Origin: Olivibacter domesticus
Lineage (GTDB): Bacteria; Bacteroidota; Bacteroidia; Sphingobacteriales; Sphingobacteriaceae
NCBI RefSeq assembly: GCF_900109575.1
Contig: NZ_FOAF01000011.1
Location: forward strand, 62,001 to 126,000
DNA length: 64,000 nucleotides
Reading direction: 5' to 3'
Shown in pieces: positions 1-8,459 of this stretch (position 1 is its first letter; every line of letters starts with the position of its first letter). Under the pieces are notes generated by a model. The model had not been told where the DNA came from. It saw only the letters and a list, made by a program, of their open reading frames with translations, and did not search any database. Made by a program: the position numbers and the translations under genes.

Positions 1-148
1 CGCCAAAAGATATATCTGTCAACCCTAGACTATCTGGCTTCTCAGAGAAACGCCTGGATAAATTACTTACTTGAATATACGATAGTCCCTGTTTCTGTAT
101 GTCAGAAGCTATAAAATCGCATGAAGAGAATTCTGTATTGTTTGCCAT
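1..148 (-). CDS. N-terminal fragment of an unrecognised protein (runs off the window)
   Basis: Reading the minus strand from an ATG at 148, 49 codons stay open to the left edge; the protein begins MANNTEFSSCDFIASDIQK. I do not recognise a family. There is no signal peptide or membrane segment in the visible part, so it is probably cytoplasmic. A promoter-like sequence lies about 35 bp upstream (184-210), which supports a real gene start. The reading frame is short and could still be chance. Confidence 0.45.
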   Translation of the reverse strand, partial: MANNTEFSSCDFIASDIQKQGLSYIQVSNLSRRFSEKPDSLGLTDISFG

Positions 149-183
149 CTAAAAAACCATCCGCACCCTTAGTGCAAACGCTT

Positions 184-210
184 CGAAGATATTAATTTTT
201 TTTAAATCAA
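184..210 (-). promoter_or_regulatory. Bacteroidota-type promoter for the edge-truncated gene
   Basis: On the minus strand, TTG (210-208), a 16-bp spacer and TATCTTCG (191-184) resemble the Bacteroidota consensus TTG-N17..20-TAnnTTTG, with one mismatch in the -7 box. Transcription would start near 179, about 30 bp before the ATG at 148. The rest of the stretch 149-358 holds nothing else I can identify. Confidence 0.4.
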
Positions 211-358
211 GTCGAAGGATTACTATACATAAGACACAAGTAATAAGATTGGACTGCGCTGTGTTTACTTATATCTAGTTTTTATTATATCTGCAAACCT
301 GCACGGGTACATAAATACGGCAGCGTCTACATACCCTTATGCTATTTGCTTGTTTAAG

Positions 359-1225
359 CTAAAAAAACAGCATTACTCCAAAGGACAGATTCTTGAGGCC
401 TTCCTGTTGTGGGCTATTTTCAAACATATCATTAAAGTAGTATTTGGCATATAATCCAAATGACTGATACCCTACTCTCGCAAAGGCACCATAACGAAAC
501 TTAGCGTAGTTAAAATCGTCTTTCACTTTTCTTTTTCCTTCTTCATCGCTTTTAAATTTCTGGCTTCCACTCAATAAAAAACCACCTATGGGGCCATAGG
601 CAACTTTCAAATCTCTATCGGAGCCAAAACGATGCTCAAAAGTAATGGGAATTCTGAGATAGCTGGAACTGAATCTATTTTTCTTATAATCTATGTCCGA
701 CTGAACATAGGTTAATGGGGCAGTATTGCGCTCAAAAATTATATTCTCCTTCAATCTTATGTGCGTCCAATCAAAACCAGCAGCCATAAATAATCTGAAT
801 TTCTCATTAAACCGATAACCAAATTGAAAAACATCAAAGCCTACATTGATGGTTTTCCAGGTTCTATTCTTTAAGAAACTGTTTTCGGGACTTAAGGTAA
901 AACTGCCATTGTCTAATAAAGTTGCCAATCCTAAATCAAAACGAGAAAAAGTGATGCCTAATATTACCTTTGGCTTTTTACTGTATGTCTTTACTTCTTT
1001 GTTATCCTTTTCCTTCCCGTCTTCTTTGGTGACCTCCAATAATTTATCGCTATCACTATCGAATTTAAAAGTTATTTTTCGCTTCCTTTTCGTCTCAGAT
1101 TTAACAGTGTCCATATTCGTTGTGTCTGCCGAAAGCGACACAAGGGGAGTTTCCCGAAGCTTGTGACCAAAAACAGTCGTTCCAATGCAAAAGAAAACTA
1201 TTCCAGTTAATAAAATATATTTCAT
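359..1225 (-). CDS. outer-membrane beta-barrel protein, PorT-like
   Basis: A 288-residue protein with an N-terminal signal peptide (hydrophobic stretch at residues 3-19), a charged low-complexity linker rich in Lys, Asp and Glu (about 40-85), and from about residue 86 a run of alternating hydrophobic/aromatic strands ending in Phe-Phe. This is the pattern of the Bacteroidota outer-membrane beta-barrel family (PF13568-like). It presumably sits in the outer membrane; no substrate or partner can be read from the sequence. It lies 62 bp downstream of the anti-sigma gene on the same strand, so it may be co-transcribed with the sigma/anti-sigma pair and be one of its targets (inference). Confidence 0.6.
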   Translation of the reverse strand: MKYILLTGIVFFCIGTTVFGHKLRETPLVSLSADTTNMDTVKSETKRKRKITFKFDSDSDKLLEVTKEDGKEKDNKEVKTYSKKPKVILGITFSRFDLGLATLLDNGSFTLSPENSFLKNRTWKTINVGFDVFQFGYRFNEKFRLFMAAGFDWTHIRLKENIIFERNTAPLTYVQSDIDYKKNRFSSSYLRIPITFEHRFGSDRDLKVAYGPIGGFLLSGSQKFKSDEEGKRKVKDDFNYAKFRYGAFARVGYQSFGLYAKYYFNDMFENSPQQEGLKNLSFGVMLFF

Positions 1226-1287
1226 ATAGCTGCTTTTAAATATTTCTATAATTTATTATGAAGTTTCGATATTAGTATTAACGTGAT

Positions 1288-1992
1288 TTATAATTTAGTT
1301 TTTAGGGCTTTTAAATCCAGTGCTATTTTTAATATCCCTTCGTCATCATTAGCGAATGAAATTACCTTTTTGTCACCTTGATTTACAGATGCCACCACAT
1401 AATTGAGCACATCGCTCACAGCAAAAGCCTTTTTATTTCTTTTAAGTTTTGTCTCCTCAACCGGTTCAGAAGGGATTAATGCTAAAGAAGCGATATGCTC
1501 AGGTAATTTAACATGGTTTTCAACCAACAAAATATTCGGCCTCGTTATTTCAGCATTAATTGGTTGATGAGGAGAAGTTTGTTCATCCTGAACAGCAACG
1601 TCAATTACCGGCTTCTGTTCAATATATTCTTCCTTTAAGCCTTGAGGTTTATCCGCATGCAATTCAATTACTCCATCGTTCGTGGTGGCCACCTCAGCTA
1701 TTTGGGGTTGCAAAACTTCCTTTTGTTCTACCTGTTGAATCGCTTTGCCACTTAAATAAATAACTTCATGTGGTTTCTTTACGTATAAAGTAATCGTCAC
1801 GAGTACCACGCCAATAGATGCTGCAATTTTTATCCAGCCTAACGAGACATTTCTCCTTTTTAAAGATACCTTTGGTTGCTCATCGATTTCTTTCTCGATA
1901 TTATACCATAAATGTTCAGGCACATTAGGTGTAAAAGCACCTATCTTTTCTCGTAATTTTTCATCAAATCCCCTATCCTGCATATGTTCCAT
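1288..1992 (-). CDS. membrane-anchored anti-sigma factor-like protein
   Basis: A 234-residue protein with a cytoplasmic N-terminus (1-48), one transmembrane helix at about 52-68 and a periplasmic C-terminal part without a recognisable domain. The N-terminus contains a PEHLWYNIEKEID segment like those seen in Bacteroidota anti-sigma proteins encoded just after ECF sigma genes. Its start overlaps the end of the sigma gene by 20 bp, so the two are translationally coupled. The role, holding the sigma factor at the membrane until a signal arrives, is inferred from this arrangement; there is no zinc-binding HxxxCxxC motif and no FecR domain. Confidence 0.6.
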   Translation of the reverse strand: MEHMQDRGFDEKLREKIGAFTPNVPEHLWYNIEKEIDEQPKVSLKRRNVSLGWIKIAASIGVVLVTITLYVKKPHEVIYLSGKAIQQVEQKEVLQPQIAEVATTNDGVIELHADKPQGLKEEYIEQKPVIDVAVQDEQTSPHQPINAEITRPNILLVENHVKLPEHIASLALIPSEPVEETKLKRNKKAFAVSDVLNYVVASVNQGDKKVISFANDDEGILKIALDLKALKTKL

Positions 1993-2545
1993 AATTTCCT
2001 TCTCCTTCCGTAGTAATCAATTTATTTCTTAACCAAGCTCTTGCCCTAGATAATTGTGATTTAGAGGCCCCTTCGCTAATCTGAAGCGTATTCGCTATCT
2101 CTTGGTGGGAATACCCCTCAATGGCGTACATGTTAAAAACAATTCTATAGCCATCAGGCAGCTGTTGAATAAGCTTCATAAGATCCTCCGTCTCTAGATT
2201 ATCCATGTCGAATACCTGTTGCTCATAGTCAAAAACTTCCGTGATGTCTGTTGTCTTTAGCATTCTTAAATTTTTACGATAAATCTCTATTGCCGTGTTC
2301 ACCATAATACGCCTTATCCATCCTTCAAAAGAACCTTCACCTCTAAAGTTTGAAATATTTTTAAACACTTTTACAAACCCTGTCTGCATCATATCTTCCG
2401 CCTCAAAATCATTGGATGCATATCGTAAACAAATACCCAACATTGGAGCAGCAAGTCTTCTGTAAAGCATTTCCTGCATCTTACGTTCGCTGCGCTTACA
2501 GCCATTTACTAATTGTTCAATTGAGTATGTATGCTCCAAATCCAT
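1973..2545 (-). CDS. ECF-type RNA polymerase sigma factor
   Basis: A 190-residue sigma-70 family protein of normal ECF length. Region 2 covers about residues 25-92 (YASNDFEAEDMMQTGFVKVF, then the GWIRRIMVNTAIEIYRK segment that binds the -10 element). Region 4 covers about 120-175, with the helix-turn-helix GYSHQEIANTLQISEGASKS. It directs RNA polymerase to a small set of promoters in response to an envelope signal transmitted by the overlapping anti-sigma gene. The beta-barrel gene at 359-1225 is a candidate target. The family is certain; the regulon is unknown. Confidence 0.9.
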   Translation of the reverse strand: MDLEHTYSIEQLVNGCKRSERKMQEMLYRRLAAPMLGICLRYASNDFEAEDMMQTGFVKVFKNISNFRGEGSFEGWIRRIMVNTAIEIYRKNLRMLKTTDITEVFDYEQQVFDMDNLETEDLMKLIQQLPDGYRIVFNMYAIEGYSHQEIANTLQISEGASKSQLSRARAWLRNKLITTEGEGNYGTYAG

Positions 2546-2793
2546 CGTATTTTTTAATTAGATGTTTTATTTACCTAAATGGTTGCATCCGGTGTCAAAT
2601 AAAATCTTCTTTGAACATATCCATTTTATTTCGTTATATTAGTTTGAAGAATTTGTGGCCGATTCCGATAATCATTAATTATTCATCGCTTTAAGCCCTT
2701 AATATAGGCATAATAATTTTCCATCTAACAAAGCAAAAACAATTATGTTGGGGTGAACATCAGATAAAAACTGGGCATCTCAAGCAAAAAAGT

Positions 2794-2801
2794 TACTTTT
2801 G
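2794..2801 (+). promoter_or_regulatory. -7 promoter box overlapping the apparent start of the oxidoreductase gene
   Basis: TACTTTTG is an exact match to the Bacteroidota -7 element TAnnTTTG and ends 2 bp before the ATG at 2803. I find no good TTG element at the usual distance upstream. If this box is used, transcription starts at about 2806-2810, inside the longest open frame, so translation must begin further in (see the next gene). Confidence 0.45.
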
Positions 2802-2844
2802 CATGTTAGAACAGTATCATCTCAAATATTTACACAAGAATATC

Positions 2845-3933
2845 TTGGAAAAAAAATATTATACCATACAAGAGACCGCACTACGTCATTTTACGGAACA
2901 AATATTTCGAGCCATGGGATGTAGCGAAGAGCATGCCGTTCTTTCGGCAGATGTACTAATTAAAGCAGACATGAGAGGCGTTGACTCGCACGGAGTCGCC
3001 CGTTTAAGCGGTTATGTGCGTCTTTGGCAAAAAGGTCGTTTAAATGCAAAGCCCGTTATGCGCATAATTCATGAGACCCCAACAACTGCAACTGTTGACG
3101 GTGATCAAGGTTTGGGTTTAGTGGTGGCTCCCTATGCAATGAAAATTGCTATTCAAAAGGCGGAAACCTATGGTTCCGGCTGGGTGGCCGTTCGCAATTC
3201 TAATCATTTCGGTATCGCTGGTTATCACGCATTAATGGCTGTTGAAAAAGATATGATTGGCTATGCGATGACCAATGCAAGTCCGCTGGTAACACCCACG
3301 TTCAGTAAGGAACGTATGCTAGGTACCAATCCCATGTGTTATGCTTTTCCAGCAGGCAAATACCCACCCGTCATTATCGATATGGCGACCTCGGCTGCCG
3401 CAAATGGAAAGCTTGAGATTGCACAAAGAAAAGATTTGCCGATTCCTGAAGGATGGGCCCAAACTTCTTCAGGTCTTTCTTCTACAAATCCAAATGAACT
3501 TAAGCAAGGAGGGTCCTTACTTCCACTTGGAAGCGACCGTCTGCATGGTAGCCATAAAGGTTACGGTTTAAGTGCCACAGTAGATATTTTGAGTGCAGTT
3601 TTATCCGGTGCTAACTATGGTCCTTGGGCACCTCCTTTTGTTTCCTATTTAGACCCTGTGCCAGATCCGGTAGGCCTGGGCCTAGGTCATTTCTTGGGGG
3701 CTATGCGGGCAGATGGATTTAGACCGATAGCAGATTTCAAGCAACACATGGACAACTGGATAACACGTTTTAAAAATGCTGAACCGATTAACAAAATCCA
3801 ACCTGTTATTGTTCCCGGAGAACCTGAATTGGTTGCTGAAAGAGAAAGAAGTATCAGTGGCATACCAATTATTGAAGATGTGTGGGATGACTTAAAAAAG
3901 CTTGCTGAACATTTAAAGGTAGATCATTTATAA
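2845..3933 (+). CDS. Ldh family oxidoreductase (malate/L-lactate/ureidoglycolate dehydrogenase type)
   Basis: This NAD(P)-dependent 2-hydroxyacid dehydrogenase belongs to the LDH2/MDH2 family (PF02615), distinct from classic Rossmann-fold lactate dehydrogenases. Visible family features are the GVDSHG catalytic-His segment, RNSNHFG, GTNPMCYAFPA and the late GSHKGYGLS motif. The frame is open from an ATG at 2803, which would add 14 residues (MLEQYHLKYLHKNI) not expected in the family, and a -7 promoter box overlaps that ATG. A TTG at 2845 gives MEKKYYTIQETALRHF, which matches the normal N-terminus and a 362-residue length, so I chose it. The substrate cannot be told from sequence. It is a single-gene unit, 143 bp before the efflux operon. 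Confidence 0.82.
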   Translation: MEKKYYTIQETALRHFTEQIFRAMGCSEEHAVLSADVLIKADMRGVDSHGVARLSGYVRLWQKGRLNAKPVMRIIHETPTTATVDGDQGLGLVVAPYAMKIAIQKAETYGSGWVAVRNSNHFGIAGYHALMAVEKDMIGYAMTNASPLVTPTFSKERMLGTNPMCYAFPAGKYPPVIIDMATSAAANGKLEIAQRKDLPIPEGWAQTSSGLSSTNPNELKQGGSLLPLGSDRLHGSHKGYGLSATVDILSAVLSGANYGPWAPPFVSYLDPVPDPVGLGLGHFLGAMRADGFRPIADFKQHMDNWITRFKNAEPINKIQPVIVPGEPELVAERERSISGIPIIEDVWDDLKKLAEHLKVDHL

Positions 3934-4076
3934 TTACAATTAGTCCGTTTTTTTGCTGTTTGGCATCAATTCTGAGACTTACAGTAGAGCTATCAATAAA
4001 ATATCAGACAAAGCAAAACGCTTTAAAATTCACTTAAAAACAAATAAAAGGCATAGCTGATAAAACAAAAAAATAA

Positions 4077-5249
4077 ATGATTATTCTATTAAAAACAAGC
4101 ATCAAAACACTCCTATTTTTAACTATACCTGTTTTTTTTACAACCTTTTTTTCAGGATGCCACTCTGGCTCCTCCAGTGAAGATGCTGATTCCACTAAAC
4201 GACTTTCAGTTCCCGTATTTATGGTAGATACTGGTACGGCGATTACTGTGCGAGATTATTTAGGAACAATTGAAGGAAAGGGAAATGTAGAAATCCGTCC
4301 ACAGGTTGAGGGCGTTCTTGAAAAAATTTACATTGACGAAGGCTCTTATGTAAAGCAGGGGCAAAACCTATTTAAAATTAACGAACTTCCTTATCGTGAA
4401 GCCGTAAAAAATGCTGTAGCCGAAGAGACGGTAGAAAAGGCAAAACAAAAAAATGCACAATTAGAGGTCGAAAGTTTAAAACCTCTTGTCGATAATGATG
4501 TCATTTCAGATGTACAGCTACAAACTGCCCAAGCAAACAATGAAGTTGCAAAAGCTTCTGTTGCAAAGGCTGCAACAGCTGTTGCCACCGCAAAAATTAA
4601 TTTAGGCTTCACCAATTTAAAGGCTCCTTCTAGCGGCTATATAGGGCGTATTCCTAAACGTATTGGAAACGTTGTAACAAAAGGTGATTCACAACCCCTT
4701 ACCATTCTATCAGACACACGGGAGGTATATGTATACTTTTCCATGAGTGAGTCAGACTTTTTACATTTTACCAAAGGTGGTCGTTCTAACGATTCACTTG
4801 CAAATAATGATAAATTAATACCTTATGTCCGCCTAATATTAGCGGACGGTACTGAGTACGCCGAGAAGGGAATCGTGGATGCCATTGACGGCCAGGTAAA
4901 TCGCACCACTGGCGCAATTTCGCTTAGAGCCTCCTTCTCAAACCCAAATGATATATTACGGCAAGGAAACACAGGTACACTTAAAATGGAAGAGCGGAAA
5001 CCAGGTGTTCTGTTAATGCCACAAGTGGCCGCTATTGAGCTACAAGACAAAACCACTGTGTATGTTGTTACGCGCGATAATAAAGTTAAAATGCGTGCAA
5101 TAGTATTAGGCGGAATAAGTGGTTCTAATTATATCGTTAAAGAGGGATTAAAACCTGGCGATCGGGTTGTACTGGCCGGATTTGAACGTTTGGAAGATGG
5201 ACTCGCAATTAATCCGCAATTACAAAACCCAAAAAACATTTCATTATAA
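4077..5249 (+). CDS. RND efflux periplasmic adaptor (membrane fusion protein, AcrA/MexA type), lipoprotein
   Basis: A 390-residue HlyD/AcrA-family adaptor that links the inner-membrane pump to the outer-membrane channel. The signal peptide ends in a lipobox FFSGC (Cys28), so the protein is lipid-anchored. Next come a lipoyl-like half (VEIRPQVEGVLEKIYIDEGSYVKQGQNLF), a coiled-coil hairpin (about 105-170, Ala/Lys/Glu rich), the second lipoyl half (LKAPSSGYIGRIPKRIGNVV), a beta-barrel domain and a membrane-proximal domain. It is the first gene of a three-gene operon; the pump gene follows after 48 bp. The cargo is unknown: drugs, bile-like detergents or solvents are typical of the family. Confidence 0.93.
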   Translation: MIILLKTSIKTLLFLTIPVFFTTFFSGCHSGSSSEDADSTKRLSVPVFMVDTGTAITVRDYLGTIEGKGNVEIRPQVEGVLEKIYIDEGSYVKQGQNLFKINELPYREAVKNAVAEETVEKAKQKNAQLEVESLKPLVDNDVISDVQLQTAQANNEVAKASVAKAATAVATAKINLGFTNLKAPSSGYIGRIPKRIGNVVTKGDSQPLTILSDTREVYVYFSMSESDFLHFTKGGRSNDSLANNDKLIPYVRLILADGTEYAEKGIVDAIDGQVNRTTGAISLRASFSNPNDILRQGNTGTLKMEERKPGVLLMPQVAAIELQDKTTVYVVTRDNKVKMRAIVLGGISGSNYIVKEGLKPGDRVVLAGFERLEDGLAINPQLQNPKNISL

Positions 5250-5297
5250 AACTTCAATTTTAGCGGCGGCAATCCCAGGCGTCCAAAATCTGAAAAT

Positions 5298-8200
5298 ATG
5301 TTAAAAACAATCATAAGCAGGCCCGTGCTGGCCACCGTAATTTCCATTTTACTGGTAATGCTTGGCGTGGTGGGAATGATGCAATTACCTGTTACTCGTT
5401 TTCCAGAGATCGCTCCTCCAAGTGTAAGTGTTACCCTATCTTATCCCGGAGCAAATGCCGAAACTGTAGCACAGAGCGTGCTTTTACCAATTGAAGAGGC
5501 AATCAATGGTGTAGACAACATGGCATATATACGGTCTACTGCATCCAATACTGGTTCGGGCAGTATCAATGTTTTTTTTAAAGCAGGTACCAACCCCGAT
5601 CAAGCAGCCGTAAATGTGCAAACACGTGTATCGAAAGCTGCCAGCCAAATTCCGGCAGAAGTAAATGAAGCGGGTATCAGTGTGATGCCCAAGCAAAATG
5701 GAATCATCATGACCATGAATATATTCAGTGATCATCCTGAAAAAATTTATGATGAAACCTTTCTGCAAGCATACGCACAAATAAACATTAACAGAGAGTT
5801 ATTACGAGTGTCTGGTGTGGCTGCTATTAGCCGTATAGGCGCACGTGATTACTCCATGCGCACTTGGTTGAATCCCGAAAAGCTCGCTTCTTATGGCCTT
5901 ATTCCACAAGATGTGATTACAGCCATTAAAGATCAGAATTTTGAAATAGCACCCGGAAAATTTGGAGAAGCATCAGATGAAGTATTCGAAACCGTTCTTA
6001 AACACCGGGGCCGCTTTAGTAATCCCGAGGATTATGAAAATCTTGTCATTAAAACAAATCAGGATGGATCTGTTCTTTATCTCAAAGACATTGCTCGTAT
6101 CGAATTTGGGGCTTCGAATGTAGGTACAGACAATAAGGTAAACGGATTTCCTGGCCTCACCATTAATGTTGTGCAGACAAGTGGTTCTAATGCAGTGGAA
6201 ATTGACGGCCAGGTACGAAAGGTATTGGAAAAACTCCAAAAAACTTTCCCTGAGGGGATAAAGTATGAAATCACTTACAGTGTACGCGATCAAATAGACG
6301 AATCTATCAGTCAAGTAAAACACACACTCTTTGAGGCTTTCTTTTTAGTTTTTGTAATTGTATTTATCTTCTTGCAAGACTTCAGGTCTACCCTTATACC
6401 GGCAATTGCCATTCCCGTTTCGTTAGTCGGCACCTTTTTCTTTTTGTTGCTGTTCGGATTTTCTATTAATGTATTAACCATGTTTGCGTTGGTACTGGCT
6501 ATAGGCATTGTAGTGGATGATGCAATCGTAGTGGTAGAGGCTGTGCATCAGAAAATGGAAGGGACCGGCTTATCTGCCAGAAAGGCTACTCTCTCGGCTA
6601 TGAGTGAAATTACAGGAGCCATTCTTTCTATTACGATGGTAATGGCAGCCGTATTCCTGCCAGTAGGATTTATGGAGGGACCATCGGGCCTATTTTACAA
6701 ACAATTTGCCTACACCTTAGCCACAGCCATTTTGATTTCTGCTTTGAATGCATTGACGTTAAGTCCGGCGTTATGTGCCATCCTTTTAAAGAACACACAT
6801 CATGTGAAGAAGGGTGAAGCGCTAAATGGAAATAAATTGAGCCAATATTCGAAAAAATTTTTTGGTGCTTTTAATACCGCTTTCGATTCCCTCACGAATA
6901 AATACGTTCGTTCATTAAATTTTTTAATTTCAAAAAAATGGCTCAGCATACTAGGGCTTGCTCTTTTATCTGGCATAGGTGTGTTTTTGATGAACCGAAC
7001 TCCTGCTAGTTTTATTCCAACAGAAGACGATAGTTTTATTACATTTTCTATGTCTATGCCTCCAGGAGCCTCCTTGGCGAGAACAACGGAAGTATTAAAA
7101 AAAGCTGACAGTATCATTCGTCAGCGAAAACAGTTGTCCGGGATGACAACCATTTCAGGCTATAATGCGATAGATGCCACAGCTAGCCCGGCATTTGCAG
7201 TGGGTTACATCAACCTAAAGGAGCACGACAAACGTGAAGACATAAAAGATATCAATGCTTTTATGGATACCATACGAAATGATTTATCTCAAATCGCCGA
7301 AGCAACTTTCAGTGTTTACCCTCGGCCAACGGTACAAGGTTTTGGTGACTTTAGCGGTATAGAACTCGTATTGCAGGATCGTTTAGGGGGCACCTTCTCT
7401 TCCTTCAGCAAAGTAGCTGATAATTTTATTAAGGATTTAACACAGCGACCCGAAATCGAAACAGCTTTTACACCTTTTAAATCTAATTTCCCCCAATATC
7501 AGCTAGACATAGATTTTGTAAAAGCCCGCGCTTTAGGTGTTACAGCAAAAGATCTTATGACAACGGTAAGAGGTTATTATGGCAGAGGACAAGCGGGAGA
7601 CTTTAGTCGCTTTGGAAGGCAATATAGAGTATACATTCAGGCTGATGCGAAGTTCACGAATGATCCTGAGTCGTTCAAATCTATTTTCGTAAGAAACGAA
7701 GACGGGAATATGGTTCCTGCAAATACGTTAATTAAATTAAAGAAGGTTTTTGGTCCAGAAACAGTAAACCGGTATAATCTCTTTAATGCGATAGCTATCA
7801 ATGCCACCCCTGCGGCAGGTTTTAGTACAGGTGACGCAATGAAAGCCATTGAAGAAGTTGCAGCAAAAAACCTAACGGCCAATTATAGCTATGAATGGAC
7901 GGGAATGAGTTTGGAGGAACGGCAATCCAGCGGCCAAACAACATTAATTTTTACGTTAAGTATTCTTTTCGTTTATTTCTTGCTTGCCGCTCAATACGAA
8001 AGCTATATTCTTCCATTTGCCATCTTACTCTCTGTTCCTGTAGGTTTAGTAGGTGTATATACTGCCGTTAATCTTGCAGGTTTACAGAACAATATTTATG
8101 TACAGGTAGGCCTAATAATGTTAATTGGATTATTAGCAAAAAACGCTATTCTAATTGTCGAATTTGCTGTTCAACAGCGCAAAAATGGTTTATCTATCTA

Positions 8201-8459
8201 TGATGCTGCTATCGAAGGATCCAAACTAAGATTAAGGCCAATTTTAATGACCTCGCTTGCTTTTGTAGCAGGCTTGGTACCGCTGATGTGGACTGTTGGA
8301 CCTTCTGCTCAAGGCAATCATTCTATTAGTATTGGAGCTGCTGGAGGCATGTTATTCGGTGTAACCATCGGTGTTTTTATTATACCTGTACTTTACTTGG
8401 TATTTCAGCATTTAGATGAAAAAGTAAAATCAAAAATGATCCAAGATGATGATGAGTAA
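5298..8459 (+). CDS. RND multidrug efflux permease (AcrB/MexB, HAE1 family)
   Basis: A 1053-residue proton-driven inner-membrane transporter, the usual length for the HAE1 family, with 12 transmembrane helices and two large periplasmic loops. The proton-relay residues are present: Asp407-Asp408 in GIVVDDAIVVVE (the same numbering as E. coli AcrB) and Lys948 in LLAKNAILIVEF. The N-terminus shows the typical RPVLATVISILLVMLGVVGM segment. It captures hydrophobic compounds from the periplasm or membrane and passes them through the adaptor and outer-membrane channel encoded on either side. Its last 14 bp overlap the start of the channel gene. Hydrophobic drugs are more likely than metals, because no metal-coordinating motif of the CusA type is seen. 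Confidence 0.96.
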   Translation: MLKTIISRPVLATVISILLVMLGVVGMMQLPVTRFPEIAPPSVSVTLSYPGANAETVAQSVLLPIEEAINGVDNMAYIRSTASNTGSGSINVFFKAGTNPDQAAVNVQTRVSKAASQIPAEVNEAGISVMPKQNGIIMTMNIFSDHPEKIYDETFLQAYAQININRELLRVSGVAAISRIGARDYSMRTWLNPEKLASYGLIPQDVITAIKDQNFEIAPGKFGEASDEVFETVLKHRGRFSNPEDYENLVIKTNQDGSVLYLKDIARIEFGASNVGTDNKVNGFPGLTINVVQTSGSNAVEIDGQVRKVLEKLQKTFPEGIKYEITYSVRDQIDESISQVKHTLFEAFFLVFVIVFIFLQDFRSTLIPAIAIPVSLVGTFFFLLLFGFSINVLTMFALVLAIGIVVDDAIVVVEAVHQKMEGTGLSARKATLSAMSEITGAILSITMVMAAVFLPVGFMEGPSGLFYKQFAYTLATAILISALNALTLSPALCAILLKNTHHVKKGEALNGNKLSQYSKKFFGAFNTAFDSLTNKYVRSLNFLISKKWLSILGLALLSGIGVFLMNRTPASFIPTEDDSFITFSMSMPPGASLARTTEVLKKADSIIRQRKQLSGMTTISGYNAIDATASPAFAVGYINLKEHDKREDIKDINAFMDTIRNDLSQIAEATFSVYPRPTVQGFGDFSGIELVLQDRLGGTFSSFSKVADNFIKDLTQRPEIETAFTPFKSNFPQYQLDIDFVKARALGVTAKDLMTTVRGYYGRGQAGDFSRFGRQYRVYIQADAKFTNDPESFKSIFVRNEDGNMVPANTLIKLKKVFGPETVNRYNLFNAIAINATPAAGFSTGDAMKAIEEVAAKNLTANYSYEWTGMSLEERQSSGQTTLIFTLSILFVYFLLAAQYESYILPFAILLSVPVGLVGVYTAVNLAGLQNNIYVQVGLIMLIGLLAKNAILIVEFAVQQRKNGLSIYDAAIEGSKLRLRPILMTSLAFVAGLVPLMWTVGPSAQGNHSISIGAAGGMLFGVTIGVFIIPVLYLVFQHLDEKVKSKMIQDDDE

